36,983 bases of DNA, taken from the NCBI GenBank assembly GCA_031261565.1, contig JAISJK010000051.1:1-36983 (forward strand), given 5' to 3'. Position numbers and translations under genes: made by a program. Under the pieces are notes generated by a model. That model was not told the origin of the DNA. It ran no database searches and saw only the letters and a program-made list of their open reading frames with translations. This document shows positions 11,028 to 21,130 of the stretch, in pieces. Source of the DNA: Candidatus Adiutrix sp. GTDB taxonomy: Bacteria; Desulfobacterota; Desulfarculia; Adiutricales; Adiutricaceae. Numbering within the stretch: position 1 is the stretch's first letter; each line of letters opens with the position of its first letter.

Positions 11028-11672
11028 ATGATTATAATTCTGCTGGGCCCTCCTGGAGCCGGCAAAGGGACTCAGGCCGGGGCCATTGCTGAAAAATTCA
11101 ATATTCCTCATATTTCCACCGGCGATATTTTCCGGGCCAATCTGAAGGAGGGGACACCTCTGGGCCTGGAAGCCAAAAAGTATATGGATGCTGGCGCCCT
11201 GGTTCCGGATGACTTGGTGGTGCGCCTGGTGGCTGACCGTCTGACCGCCCCCGATGCCCGGCCAGGCGCGCTTTTAGATGGTTTCCCCCGAACCGAGGCT
11301 CAGGCCGGGGCTTTGAGCGAGTATTTACGCTCCAGTGGCCGTCAGGTTGATCATTGCGTCTGTCTGAATGTTCCTGACGAAGCTCTGGTGGCCCGGCTGT
11401 CCGGTCGCCGGATGTGCCGGTCTTGCGGGGCCAGCTACCATGTGGTCTATTCACCGCCTCCGGCCGAGGGCCGGTGCCGCTGTGGCGGCGATATTTACCA
11501 GCGCGATGACGATCTGGAATCCACTATTGTCAATCGCCTGAAAGTCTATCATGAGCAGACCAGCCCTCTGGTGGCCTGGTATGGCCAGGCCGGGCTTTTA
11601 CGGCCCATTGACGGCCAGGGGACGGTGGATGAAATCAAAAATAGAATATATGCGGCCTTGGGCCAAGGGTGA
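11028..11672 (+). CDS. adk: Adenylate kinase with Cys-containing lid domain
   Basis: [36 protein letters not shown]; lid [34 protein letters not shown]. Confidence 0.98.
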   Translation: MIIILLGPPGAGKGTQAGAIAEKFNIPHISTGDIFRANLKEGTPLGLEAKKYMDAGALVPDDLVVRLVADRLTAPDARPGALLDGFPRTEAQAGALSEYLRSSGRQVDHCVCLNVPDEALVARLSGRRMCRSCGASYHVVYSPPPAEGRCRCGGDIYQRDDDLESTIVNRLKVYHEQTSPLVAWYGQAGLLRPIDGQGTVDEIKNRIYAALGQG

Positions 11673-11677
11673 GTGCT

Positions 11678-11791
11678 ATGAAAGTCCGTTCATCGGTTAA
11701 GAAAATGTGCATGAAATGTAAAATTATCCGCCGTTTTGGTCAGGTTCGGGTTATTTGCCAGAATCCCAAGCACAAACAGCGCCAGGGCTGA
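11678..11791 (+). CDS. rpmJ: 50S ribosomal protein L36 (37 aa, below the ORF-track cutoff)
   Basis: Read from the sequence: [37 protein letters not shown]. Confidence 0.97.
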   Translation: MKVRSSVKKMCMKCKIIRRFGQVRVICQNPKHKQRQG

Positions 11792-11846
11792 GCTCCGGCG
11801 GTTTGGTCAGGCGATGATTTCTTTTTTATCAATAGGAGGATGACAG

Positions 11847-12218
11847 GTGCCCAGGATCTCCGGCATTGACTTGCCCCGTCAGAAGCGCATTGAGATTGCT
11901 CTGACCTATATTTATGGTATCGGCCGCCCCGGCGCGCAGACTATTCTGACCAAGGCCGGTGTTGATTTCGGCGTCAAAGCCGATAACCTGACCGATGATG
12001 AAGTTGCCCGTATTCGCCGGGTCATTGACGCTGAGTTTAAGGTGGAGGGCGATCTGCGGCGCGATGTGACTATGAATATCAAGCGTCTGATGGATCTGGG
12101 CTGCTATCGCGGCCTTCGCCACCGGCGCGGCCTCCCGGCCCGGGGCCAGCGCACTCATACCAACGCCCGCACCCGCAAAGGGCCGCGCCGTTCGGTGGTC
12201 GGCAAGAAGAAGAAATAA
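11847..12218 (+). CDS. rpsM: 30S ribosomal protein S13 (GTG start)
   Basis: [27 protein letters not shown]...[28 protein letters not shown]. Confidence 0.98.
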   Translation: MPRISGIDLPRQKRIEIALTYIYGIGRPGAQTILTKAGVDFGVKADNLTDDEVARIRRVIDAEFKVEGDLRRDVTMNIKRLMDLGCYRGLRHRRGLPARGQRTHTNARTRKGPRRSVVGKKKK

Positions 12219-12278
12219 CGCCGGTCAGTCTTTATTTAATAACCATATCCCAGCATTATTTCGGGAAAGGGTAGCCAA

Positions 12279-12677
12279 ATGTCCGCCAATAAACCAGTCC
12301 GCAAGTCACGCAAGAAAAAAGAAAAGAAAATTGTGCCGGTGGGCGTAGCCCACATTCAGGCGACGTTCAACAATACGATAGTGACCATAACCGACCCCCG
12401 CGGCAACGCGATTGCCTGGTCCAGCGCCGGGGTGCAGGGTTTCAAGGGTTCCCGCAAATCAACCCCCTATGCCGCCCAGACCGCCGTGGAAGACGCGGCC
12501 AAAAAAGCCATGGAACATGGTATGCGCACAGTTGAGGTTTATATCAAAGGCCCCGGCAGCGGCCGGGAATCGGCTCTGCGCGGCCTCCAGTCGGCTGGCT
12601 TCAATGTGACTCTCATCCGGGATGTGACGCCGGTGCCCCATAACGGCTGCCGTCCGCCCAAGCGCCGCCGCGTCTGA
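12279..12677 (+). CDS. rpsK: 30S ribosomal protein S11
   Basis: [30 protein letters not shown]...[18 protein letters not shown]. Confidence 0.98.
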   Translation: MSANKPVRKSRKKKEKKIVPVGVAHIQATFNNTIVTITDPRGNAIAWSSAGVQGFKGSRKSTPYAAQTAVEDAAKKAMEHGMRTVEVYIKGPGSGRESALRGLQSAGFNVTLIRDVTPVPHNGCRPPKRRRV

Positions 12678-12769
12678 TTTAGTCCGCTTTAGTCCGCGAT
12701 CAAATCAAAATCCGCTGGCCGCCTGGCCAAAGTGGCCAAGACAACCTGGAGTGGTTCCTGGGAGAGGTT

Positions 12770-13771
12770 ATGGATAAAAACTGGAAAGACCTGATTAAGC
12801 CTAAAAAAGTTGAAGTTGAATCATATGACCGTAACGCCAATTACGGCAAATTTGTCTGCGAGCCTCTGGAGCGCGGCTTTGGCCTGACTTTGGGCAACGC
12901 CCTGCGCCGGATACTCCTGTCCTCCCTTCAGGGGGCTTCCATAGTTTCGGTCAAGATTGAAGGCGTCCTCCACGAGTTGACGACCATGCCCGGGGTGCTG
13001 GAAGATGTCTCGGATGTCATCTTAAACTTAAAGGAAGTCCGTTTAAAACTGCACTCCGGTCACCCTAAGGTGGTGCGGATTGAGGCGAACGGCCCCCATA
13101 AGGTGACGGCCGCTGACATCATCACCGACGGACAGGTCGATGTGTTGAATAAAGACAAGCATATCGCCACTTTGGCCCGGGGCGGCTCCCTGAAGATGGA
13201 AATGAGCGTGGCTTTGGGCAAAGGCTATGTGCCAGCCGAAAAAAGCCCCACCGATGAGCAGATCATTGGAGAAATCCCTATTGACGGGCTTTTTTCGCCC
13301 ATCCGCAAGGTCAATTTTCTGGTGACCAATGCCCGGCTTGGCGACCGGACTGATTATGACAAACTGACTTTGGAAATCTGGACTGACGGCAGTATTACGC
13401 CGCAGGATGCGGTGGCCTATTCGGCCAAGATTCTCAAAGACCAGTTAACCATTTTTATTAATTTTGAAGAGGGGGAGGTGTTGCCGGTCTCACCCGACGA
13501 GCCGCACCGGGCTACCCCTCTCCCCGACAACCTCAACCGCACCGTTGATGAGTTGGAATTGTCGGTTCGTTCAGCCAACTGTCTGAAAAACGCCAATATC
13601 TTTTATATTGGCGAGCTTGTGCAGCGCTCGGAATCGGAAATGTTGCGCACCAAGAATTTTGGGCGTAAATCTCTTAATGAAATCAAGGAAGTGCTCACGG
13701 AAATGGGCCTTTCCCTGGGGATGAAAGTCGAGGGTTTTGTGGCCCCGGCGCCTCCAGTCAAGAAGGAATAG
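12770..13771 (+). CDS. rpoA: DNA-directed RNA polymerase subunit alpha
   Basis: [28 protein letters not shown]...; alpha-[26 protein letters not shown]. Confidence 0.98.
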   Translation: MDKNWKDLIKPKKVEVESYDRNANYGKFVCEPLERGFGLTLGNALRRILLSSLQGASIVSVKIEGVLHELTTMPGVLEDVSDVILNLKEVRLKLHSGHPKVVRIEANGPHKVTAADIITDGQVDVLNKDKHIATLARGGSLKMEMSVALGKGYVPAEKSPTDEQIIGEIPIDGLFSPIRKVNFLVTNARLGDRTDYDKLTLEIWTDGSITPQDAVAYSAKILKDQLTIFINFEEGEVLPVSPDEPHRATPLPDNLNRTVDELELSVRSANCLKNANIFYIGELVQRSESEMLRTKNFGRKSLNEIKEVLTEMGLSLGMKVEGFVAPAPPVKKE

Positions 13772-13775
13772 GGTT

Positions 13776-14297
13776 ATGAGACACCGCAAATCTAATGTTA
13801 AGCTGGGCCGAACCGCCAGTCACCGCAACGCCATGTTGCGCAACATGGTCACCAGCTTGTTTGAATACGGCCGTATCTCCACCACCATCTCCAAAGCCAA
13901 GGCTCTCCGACCCCTGGCCGATAAAATGATTGGCCTGGCTAAAAACGGCAAAAGCGATCTGGCCTCTTTCCGCCAGGCGGCTTCGGTCATTACCAAGCGT
14001 CAGGTGCTGGATCGGATATTTGAGGAGGCCTGCACCCGTTTCAACGACCGCCCCTGCGGCTACACGGTCATGGTCAAGAATGGTCTTCGAAAAGGCGATG
14101 CCGCCACTATGGTCATTCTGGAACTGTCCCGTTCCGGCCAGGACAAGGCCCGCACCGGCGGCGGCGCGGTGGCCAAAAAAATCAGGCCCTCTGCCGGCGA
14201 CAGGGCCAGGCGCGTGGCTCAGTCCGCTAAAAAAAGTGACGATCCAGCTCCGGCGGAAACGGCTCCGGCGGAAACGCCCCCTGTGGAGCAAAACTGA
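13776..14297 (+). CDS. rplQ: 50S ribosomal protein L17 with Ala/Pro/Glu-rich C-terminal tail
   Basis: MRHRKSNVKLGRTASHRNAMLRNMVTSLFEYGRISTTISKAKALRPLADKMI; the ATG at 13776 is in frame with the track ORF. Confidence 0.97.
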   Translation: MRHRKSNVKLGRTASHRNAMLRNMVTSLFEYGRISTTISKAKALRPLADKMIGLAKNGKSDLASFRQAASVITKRQVLDRIFEEACTRFNDRPCGYTVMVKNGLRKGDAATMVILELSRSGQDKARTGGGAVAKKIRPSAGDRARRVAQSAKKSDDPAPAETAPAETPPVEQN

Positions 14298-14334
14298 TTG
14301 CCTGACCGCGCCCGGCCGAGAGCCGGCCGCTACT

Positions 14335-14371
14335 GACGCCGCTCGAAAAATTTCTGGCGGCGTTGTTTTTT
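14335..14371 (+). terminator. Rho-independent terminator after rplQ
   Basis: ACGCCGC-tcgaaaaatttctg-GCGGCGT stem followed by TGTTTTTTAT. Confidence 0.75.
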
Positions 14372-14381
14372 ATAAATCAGG

Positions 14382-14410
14382 TTGCAAGCTGGCTCCGGTC
14401 AGGGTATAGT
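14382..14410 (+). promoter_or_regulatory. Predicted sigma70-like promoter for mreBCD-mrdA
   Basis: TTGCAA (14382-14387), 17-nt spacer, TATAGT (14405-14410), about 50 nt upstream of the mreB ATG. Confidence 0.55.
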
Positions 14411-14456
14411 AATCGTTTAACGGTTGCATTCAACTGATGATGGCCCGCCGGAATGA

Positions 14457-15500
<1,044 letters not shown>

Positions 15501-15506
15501 ACAATC

Positions 15507-16412
15507 ATGTTTGAACGCCTTAAATGGTTATTGCCGGCCCTGACTCTATTTCTGGCCTTGGCTATCCTGTCATCTTCCAGCCGCCAGGCCGGGCGGGCCG
15601 GTGCCCCGACTTCCCTGATTCTGGAGGTTGTGGGGCCGGTGGAGCGGCTGTTGATGGGGACCGCCCGGCAGGTGGGCGATTTCTGGAGCGAGTATCTGGC
15701 CCTGTTGGGGCTCAGGGAAGAAAATACAGCTCTGCGCCAGATGGTTGACCGGCAACGACAGCAACTGACCTCTCTGGGCGAGTATAAAGCCGCCAGCGAG
15801 CGACTGACGGGTCTCCTCGGTTTGCGCGAGGCCTACCCCCATCTGGTGATGAAACCGGCCTATGTTTTGGCCTGGGATCCCGGCCCCTGGTTCCGATCCA
15901 TCATTATCAGCGTCGGCTCCCGGGACGGAGTGGTGGTTGAGCAGGCCGTGATTCATGATCGGGGCGTGGTCGGCCGGGTGGTGGAGGTTATGCCCAACTA
16001 CGCCCGGGTGCTCCTGGCCACGGACTATAACAGCTCCATTGACGCCTTTATTCAGCGAACCAGGGCGGTGGGCCTGGTGGCCGGACAGGGGGCCAGACCT
16101 ATGCGGCTCAATTATATGCGCAAGGACGAGGACGCCCGCCCGGGCGATCTGGTCATCACTTCCGGCCTGGATGGCTTCTTTCCGCGAGGGTTGGCCCTGG
16201 GGGTGGTCAGCCGGGTCAATCGCGAGAGCGCCGATATGTTCGCGGTGGTGGAAGTGGCTCCGCAAGTGACTTTCGATCGCCTGGAGGAAGTCATGGTGGT
16301 CATCAACCAGGGCCCGCCGGTCGACTGGCTGTCCGGAGGGTCAACGCCCCGGCCGCTCCTGGAGGATGCCGAGGAGGCCCGGCGCCAGGCCGAGGAAAGA
16401 TCACCGGACTAA
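15507..16412 (+). CDS. mreC: Rod shape-determining protein MreC
   Basis: N-terminal TM plus coiled-coil, then VGRVVEVMPNYARVLLATDYNSSIDAFIQRTRAVGLVAGQG; downstream of mreB. Confidence 0.95.
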   Translation: MFERLKWLLPALTLFLALAILSSSSRQAGRAGAPTSLILEVVGPVERLLMGTARQVGDFWSEYLALLGLREENTALRQMVDRQRQQLTSLGEYKAASERLTGLLGLREAYPHLVMKPAYVLAWDPGPWFRSIIISVGSRDGVVVEQAVIHDRGVVGRVVEVMPNYARVLLATDYNSSIDAFIQRTRAVGLVAGQGARPMRLNYMRKDEDARPGDLVITSGLDGFFPRGLALGVVSRVNRESADMFAVVEVAPQVTFDRLEEVMVVINQGPPVDWLSGGSTPRPLLEDAEEARRQAEERSPD

Positions 16413-16414
16413 AT

Positions 16415-16948
16415 ATGGCCACTTTCCCCTCCTATGCGGCCCGGCAATTCGGGTCGGGTGATTTTCTTAAAGTTTTGCTCTGCGGCCTGTTGCTCCTGCC
16501 GGTGCAGGGCGCGCTGGCGGCCACCATCGGCCGGCCGGGTTACGGGCCGGAGTGGATGATAGTGCTGACCGTGTATGTGGCCCTGAGAAGCGAATTGTGG
16601 GTGACGGTTTTGGCCGCTCTGGCTCTGGGTGCCGGCCGCGACACTCTGAGCGGTTTTATGACCGGCCTGTGGCCGCTGACCTTGATCATGCTGGCCTGGC
16701 TGTTTCACCCCTCCCGATCCCGCCTTGATTTCTTTCACCCGCTGGCTTTGATCCCGCTGATTTTTATGCTGACCCTGGGCAGTTATATTTTGATCATGAC
16801 GCCTGTCATGGCCATTTTAGGCTGGCCGGGCAATCAATACAACCCGGTGCCCTTTTTCCTGATCTCCTCCCTGGCCACGGCCCTGACGGCCCCGCCTGTC
16901 TTTGCCTTGCTCAACCTGATGACGGTTGCGAAAGACCCTGGCCGATGA
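16415..16948 (+). CDS. mreD: Rod shape-determining protein MreD
   Basis: Small polytopic membrane protein located between mreC and mrdA. Confidence 0.85.
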   Translation: MATFPSYAARQFGSGDFLKVLLCGLLLLPVQGALAATIGRPGYGPEWMIVLTVYVALRSELWVTVLAALALGAGRDTLSGFMTGLWPLTLIMLAWLFHPSRSRLDFFHPLALIPLIFMLTLGSYILIMTPVMAILGWPGNQYNPVPFFLISSLATALTAPPVFALLNLMTVAKDPGR

Positions 16949-18924
16949 TCAGCAGCCAGACGCCTCTGGCCGACCAACACGGCAAATCCGGCCGCCATTA
17001 CTACCTGATGTTTTGGGGGATGATTTTCTTTTTCATTATTCTGGGCCTCCGGCTGTGGTATCTCCAGATTATCAAGGGCGAGGAACTCCGGCGCCGGAGC
17101 GAATCAAACCGCACGGAAATGGTGGAGATGAACTCCGTGCGAGGGCTGGTGCAGGATCGCCACGGGCTGGTGCTCCTGGATAACCGGGCCAGTTTTGACC
17201 TCTGCCTCAAAAAATCGGAAGTGAAAGATGTCCCGGCCCTCCTGGCCGAGCTGGCCCACCTGACCGGCCGCTCAGACGCGGAGCTGGCTGCGCGCTATGA
17301 GGCCCTGCCCCCCTCCCGCCAGGCTGTCTCGGTTTTGATTCGCGGCTTGACCCGGGAACAACTGGTGGCTGTGGAGAGCCGGCGCTGGCGTCTGCCGGGG
17401 GTCAGTATTCAGGTTTCCACCGCCAGGGCGCCCCTGTCTGATGTCCTGGCTTCCCATGTTCTGGGCTACATGGGCCAGATCGGCAAGAGGCAGCTGGAGA
17501 GCGAGCGCCAGCGGATTGAGGACACCCTGCGGGATCTCAACCGGGAGGGCGAAAAAATAGACGAGACCGTGATCAAGACCGTGGAAACTGACCTGAAGCC
17601 TCACCGGCCCGGCGACTTGGTGGGTCAGAGCGGCGTGGAACAGAGTATGGAGTGGTATCTGCAGGGCCGCCGGGGCACAGCCCGGCGGGAGGTGGATTCC
17701 CGGGGGCGGATTTTACGGGAAACGGTGGTGACCCGGCCCGGGCCGGGCTACAATATTCGCCTGACCCTGGACAGCCGCCTTCAGGCTCTGGCCCAGTCTC
17801 TGCTGGCCGGGAGGGCCGGGTCGATCGTGATGATGGATCCGCGCAACTTTGAGATTCTGGCTATGGCCTCCAGCCCCACTTTCAGTCTCAATGATTTTGT
17901 GGAGGGCATCAGCAGCGAGCGCTGGAAATCGCTCCAGAACGATCCTTTCCTGCCCATGACCAACCGGGCCGTGGCCGGGCAGTATTCACCGGGCTCGACC
18001 TTCAAGATGGTCGTGGCCCTGGCCGCCCTGGCCGACGGCCTCATCACCCCGGAGACCATCTTTCACTGCCGGGGCAGCCTGAAACTGGGCGACCGCGTCT
18101 TTAACTGCCACAACAAATACGGCCACGGGGCGGTGAACCTGCGGCAATCCCTGAAAGTGTCCTGCGACGTCTATTATTATGAAGTCGGCCGCAAGATCGG
18201 GGCTGACCGCCTGGCCCAGTTGGCCCGCGATTTTTTTGGCCTGGGCCGCAAAACAGGGGTTGATCTGCCGGCCGAGCAGACCGGCCTGATGCCCGACAGC
18301 GACTGGCTCAAGAGGCGGTATCAGAAGAGATGGTCAACCGGGGATACCCTGCCCATGGCCATTGGCCAGGGCTATCTGACCACCACGCCTCTTCAGGTGG
18401 CGCAGTTTACGGCCGTGGTGGCCAATGGCGGCCTCCTCTACCGGCCCCATCTGGTCAAAGAAGTTCTGGATGTGAATGGGGCGGTGGTCAAGAGCTTTGA
18501 GCCGGAGCTGGTTTCCAAAATAAAAGTGGCCCCGGCCTATCTGGAAGTGGTCAAGCAGGGGTTGGCGGCGGTGGTGGGCGAGGCCGGCGGATCAGGCTGG
18601 CGGGCGGCCCTGCCGGGCGTCAAGGTTTCCGGGAAAACCGGAACGACCCAGGTGGTCAGCCTGAAGAGATTTCAGAGTTACGCCAAGGGGAAAGTCCCCT
18701 ATAAAGATCGCGACCACGCCTGGTTTACCGGCTACGCCCCCTCGGATCGGCCTGAGGTGGCGGTGACCGTGCTTCTGGAAAACACCGGCGGCGGCGGCAC
18801 TTTTTCCGCGCCCCTGGCCCGTCAGATGATGGCCGCCTATTTTGACCCCGCCATTGTGGCCGAAACGCTGCCCCCGCCGCAGGAACAGCCTGATGAGGCT
18901 GAAGAGCCTCCTTTACTTCCCTAA
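16945..18924 (+). CDS. mrdA: Penicillin-binding protein 2
   Basis: FIILGLRLWYLQIIKGEEL...; transpeptidase SxxK motif YSPGSTFKMVVA, SCDVYYYEVG, SGKTGTTQV. Confidence 0.96.
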   Translation: MISSQTPLADQHGKSGRHYYLMFWGMIFFFIILGLRLWYLQIIKGEELRRRSESNRTEMVEMNSVRGLVQDRHGLVLLDNRASFDLCLKKSEVKDVPALLAELAHLTGRSDAELAARYEALPPSRQAVSVLIRGLTREQLVAVESRRWRLPGVSIQVSTARAPLSDVLASHVLGYMGQIGKRQLESERQRIEDTLRDLNREGEKIDETVIKTVETDLKPHRPGDLVGQSGVEQSMEWYLQGRRGTARREVDSRGRILRETVVTRPGPGYNIRLTLDSRLQALAQSLLAGRAGSIVMMDPRNFEILAMASSPTFSLNDFVEGISSERWKSLQNDPFLPMTNRAVAGQYSPGSTFKMVVALAALADGLITPETIFHCRGSLKLGDRVFNCHNKYGHGAVNLRQSLKVSCDVYYYEVGRKIGADRLAQLARDFFGLGRKTGVDLPAEQTGLMPDSDWLKRRYQKRWSTGDTLPMAIGQGYLTTTPLQVAQFTAVVANGGLLYRPHLVKEVLDVNGAVVKSFEPELVSKIKVAPAYLEVVKQGLAAVVGEAGGSGWRAALPGVKVSGKTGTTQVVSLKRFQSYAKGKVPYKDRDHAWFTGYAPSDRPEVAVTVLLENTGGGGTFSAPLARQMMAAYFDPAIVAETLPPPQEQPDEAEEPPLLP

Positions 18925-19544
18925 CTTGCCGCCAGAAGGTCGGCGGCGGCCAGAGCCGGATCCTCGGCCTGGGTCAGAGCCGAGATGACGGCCAGGCCGG
19001 TGAATCCCAGGGCCCAGACTTCGGGCGCCCGGGCTGCGGTCAGCCCGCCGATGGCCACAGTGGGGGCGCCCAGGGCCAGGATGGCCAGGATGTCCTCCGG
19101 GTTGATGACCACAGCGTCGTCTTTACTGCCGGTGGGAAACATGGACCCCACCCCTAAATAGTCGGCGCCGGCGGCCAGGGCGGCCCGGGCCTGGGCCGCA
19201 TTGCCCACGGAAACGCCCAGAATTTTATTGCGGGGCAACAGCCCGGCGGCGGCCGCCGCCGGGAGGTCGTTCCGGCCCAGGTGCAGGCCGTCGGCCTCGG
19301 CGGCCAGGGCGATGTCGAGGCGGTCATTAATAATCAGGAGCCGGCCCCGGGCCCGGCACAGGTCGCGCATCGCCAGAGCTTCTTCATAGTACTCCCGGTC
19401 GGTAATATTTTTCTCCCGCAACTGCAGGGCTGTGGCCCCGCCCTCACCTGATTTATCGGCCAATTCGGCCAGGCTCCGGGGGGCGGCCTCCCGGCGGCCG
19501 GTAACCAGCGTCAGTCTGAGGAGGCGAGCCAGGATCTGGTTCAT
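18921..19544 (-). CDS. thiE: Thiamine-phosphate synthase
   Basis: ALQLREKNITDREYYEEALAMRDLCRARGRLLIINDRLDIALAAEADGLHLGRNDLP...DYLGVGSMFPTGSKDD. Confidence 0.95.
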   Translation of the reverse strand: MNQILARLLRLTLVTGRREAAPRSLAELADKSGEGGATALQLREKNITDREYYEEALAMRDLCRARGRLLIINDRLDIALAAEADGLHLGRNDLPAAAAAGLLPRNKILGVSVGNAAQARAALAAGADYLGVGSMFPTGSKDDAVVINPEDILAILALGAPTVAIGGLTAARAPEVWALGFTGLAVISALTQAEDPALAAADLLAAS

Positions 19545-19549
19545 ATCTT

Positions 19550-20473
19550 TTAACTTTCCAGATGATAATAGGGGTGGAAGTGATTCAGGGGGCCGGGGCC
19601 GCGGCCCAGACGCAGACTCTGGCGCAGACCCTGGGTAACATAAGATTTGGCCTGGCCGATGGCCTGGGGCAGCTCCAGCCCCAGGGCCAGGTTGGCGCAG
19701 ATGGCCGCCGACAGGGTGCAGCCGGTGCCGTGGGTGTTGAGCGTCTCCACCCGGGGGCCCTTAAACCAGGTTTCCCCCTCCGGGCCCAGCAGATAATCAT
19801 CAGCCTCCGGCCCCTGGCCGTGGCCGCCCTTGATCAGCACCCGCCGCGCCCCGGCCTCCCGGAGGCGCTCGGCCGCCGCCCGCCGGTCTTCCGGCCGGCG
19901 GATAGCCAGGCCGGACAGGGCCTCGGCCTCCGGCAGGTTGGGAGTGATGACCGTGGCCAGGGGCATTATTTCCTTCAGGGCCGAGATGGCTGCCGGAGCC
20001 AGGAAGGTGTGGCCGCTGGTGGAGACCATGACCGGGTCAAGCACCAGGGGCGTGGCCGGGCAGATATCCGCCAGAAAAGAGGCCACCCGCCCGGTGTTGG
20101 CCGCATCCCCCAGGAGCCCGATTTTGATGGCCGCGATTTTCATGTCTTCAAAAACAGCCTGGAGCTGGGCCGTGACCAGATCCGGCGGCAGACAGGCCGA
20201 GGCGGTCACGGCCAGGGTGTTTTGAGCGGTCACCCCGCTGAGGACGCTGAGGCCATAGACCTGGAGGGCGGCGAAAGTTTTCAGATCGGCCTGCACTCCG
20301 GCTCCGGCCCCGGAATCAGAGGTGGCGATGGTCAGGGTGCAGACGAGGGGTCTGGACTGGGGCGGGGTTGGCAGGGGCAAATCCGGCACTGGCAGTAATC
20401 TCCTCAAATTTGTATTCTCTAATCTTAGGCCATCATCTTTGGCTCTGTCAAGGATGTTTTCGGATTTCTGCAT
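19550..20473 (-). CDS. thiD: Hydroxymethylpyrimidine/phosphomethylpyrimidine kinase (N-terminal start uncertain)
   Basis: TIATSDSGAGAGVQADLKTFAALQVYGLSVLSGVTAQNT...DPVMVSTSGHTFL...HGTGCTLSAAICANLALG. Confidence 0.95.
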   Translation of the reverse strand: MQKSENILDRAKDDGLRLENTNLRRLLPVPDLPLPTPPQSRPLVCTLTIATSDSGAGAGVQADLKTFAALQVYGLSVLSGVTAQNTLAVTASACLPPDLVTAQLQAVFEDMKIAAIKIGLLGDAANTGRVASFLADICPATPLVLDPVMVSTSGHTFLAPAAISALKEIMPLATVITPNLPEAEALSGLAIRRPEDRRAAAERLREAGARRVLIKGGHGQGPEADDYLLGPEGETWFKGPRVETLNTHGTGCTLSAAICANLALGLELPQAIGQAKSYVTQGLRQSLRLGRGPGPLNHFHPYYHLES

Positions 20474-20577
20474 CTCCTGAAAATGAGCTAAATCAGGCCA
20501 GATATTGGGTTTAGGGCCTTGGATTAACCAAGATGATGTATAACTTAATAAAATTATATATAATTAGCATAAAATGC

Positions 20578-20606
20578 TTGACAATATCACTTCAAAGTGG
20601 TGAAAT
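20578..20606 (+). promoter_or_regulatory. Predicted sigma70-like promoter upstream of the structured leader, with a palindrome in the spacer
   Basis: TTGACA (20578-20583), exactly 17-nt spacer, TGAAAT (20601-20606); AT-rich tract upstream (20541-20575); CACTT-CA-AAGTG in the spacer. Confidence 0.6.
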
Positions 20607-20611
20607 GGTTT

Positions 20612-20889
20612 CAGTCTGACGGGAAGTTAAGCGACTTTCCGGCGGCCATCTCGGAAATTTCAGCCTTGACGATCCCCTGGTCAAGGTGAGCCTTTCCGTC
20701 TCAACCTGAATGGGTGGGCGGCTCTAGGCTCTCAGGACGCGTAAGCAGGTTAGTATTTTCCCGCTCTAGGCACACGGGATCACAACCAGGGCGCCTGGGT
20801 TTGGTGTCAGCCCGGCCTGACTGGGCATCACCGAGGGCCGTTTCAAGGCAAACGGCAACCGGAAGGCCGGAGTGTAGCCGACAGGAGCC
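20612..20889 (+). ncRNA. Candidate structured leader RNA of unrecognised class upstream of the XRE-pilMNOPQ cluster
   Basis: No credible ORF. Serial complementary stems: GGAAGT/ACTTTCC, CGGAAA+CCTTGAC/GTCAAGG+TTTCCG, AACCTG/CAGGTT, CCCG/CGGG, CCAGG/CCTGG, GGTG+GCCC/GGGC+CACC, GCCGTTT/AAACGGC, CCGG/CCGG. Confidence 0.5.
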
Positions 20890-20907
20890 TTGTTAAACAA
20901 CGAGGTA

Positions 20908-21114
20908 ATGAAATTGGCAATTAATTCTCTGAGAGTGATCAGGGAGCAGCTTTTGATGAGCAAGGCCGAGCTGGCCCGCAAAGCGGGCGTCTCTCCCCTG
21001 ACGATTGACCGGATTGAAAACGGCAAGGAATGCCGCATGGAAACCAAGCGCAAGATTATCCTGGCTCTCGGCTACAGCCTGGAGGACAAGGATAAAATTT
21101 TCGCTGACTTATGA
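20908..21114 (+). CDS. Small XRE-family helix-turn-helix regulator (track ORF starts at an upstream TTG, 20890; start codon uncertain)
   Basis: RVIREQLLMSKAELARKAGVSPLTIDRIENGKECRMETKRKIILALGYSLEDKDKIF: canonical XRE HTH. Confidence 0.9.
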   Translation: MKLAINSLRVIREQLLMSKAELARKAGVSPLTIDRIENGKECRMETKRKIILALGYSLEDKDKIFADL

Positions 21115-21130
21115 GCTGAAACATTCAACC

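Noticed and set aside
19562-20398. 278-aa plus-strand ORF opposite thiD
   Set aside because: Shadow ORF of a strongly supported thiD; low-complexity Gly/Gln/Arg composition.
20474-20560. TPP riboswitch upstream of thiD on the minus strand
   Set aside because: No CUGAGA...ACCUGAUC(U)GGAUAAUGCCAGCGUAGGGA-like core found.
20640-20662. GGCGGCCATCTCGGAAATTTC resembles the 3' end of E. coli 6S RNA
   Set aside because: The expected pairing 5' arm about 180 nt upstream is missing, and the predicted promoter lies between; likely coincidence.
20612-20890. GEMM/c-di-GMP, glycine, TPP, cobalamin or tmRNA identity for the structured leader
   Set aside because: Only short fragments resemble consensus pieces (e.g. 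CTCTCAGG, GACGCGTAAGC). None of the conserved cores could be laid out in order by eye. Infernal is needed before naming any class.
20714-20896. 60-aa ORF within the leader as a leader peptide
   Set aside because: No SD, Arg/Ser-rich random composition, and it conflicts with the strong hairpin pattern.
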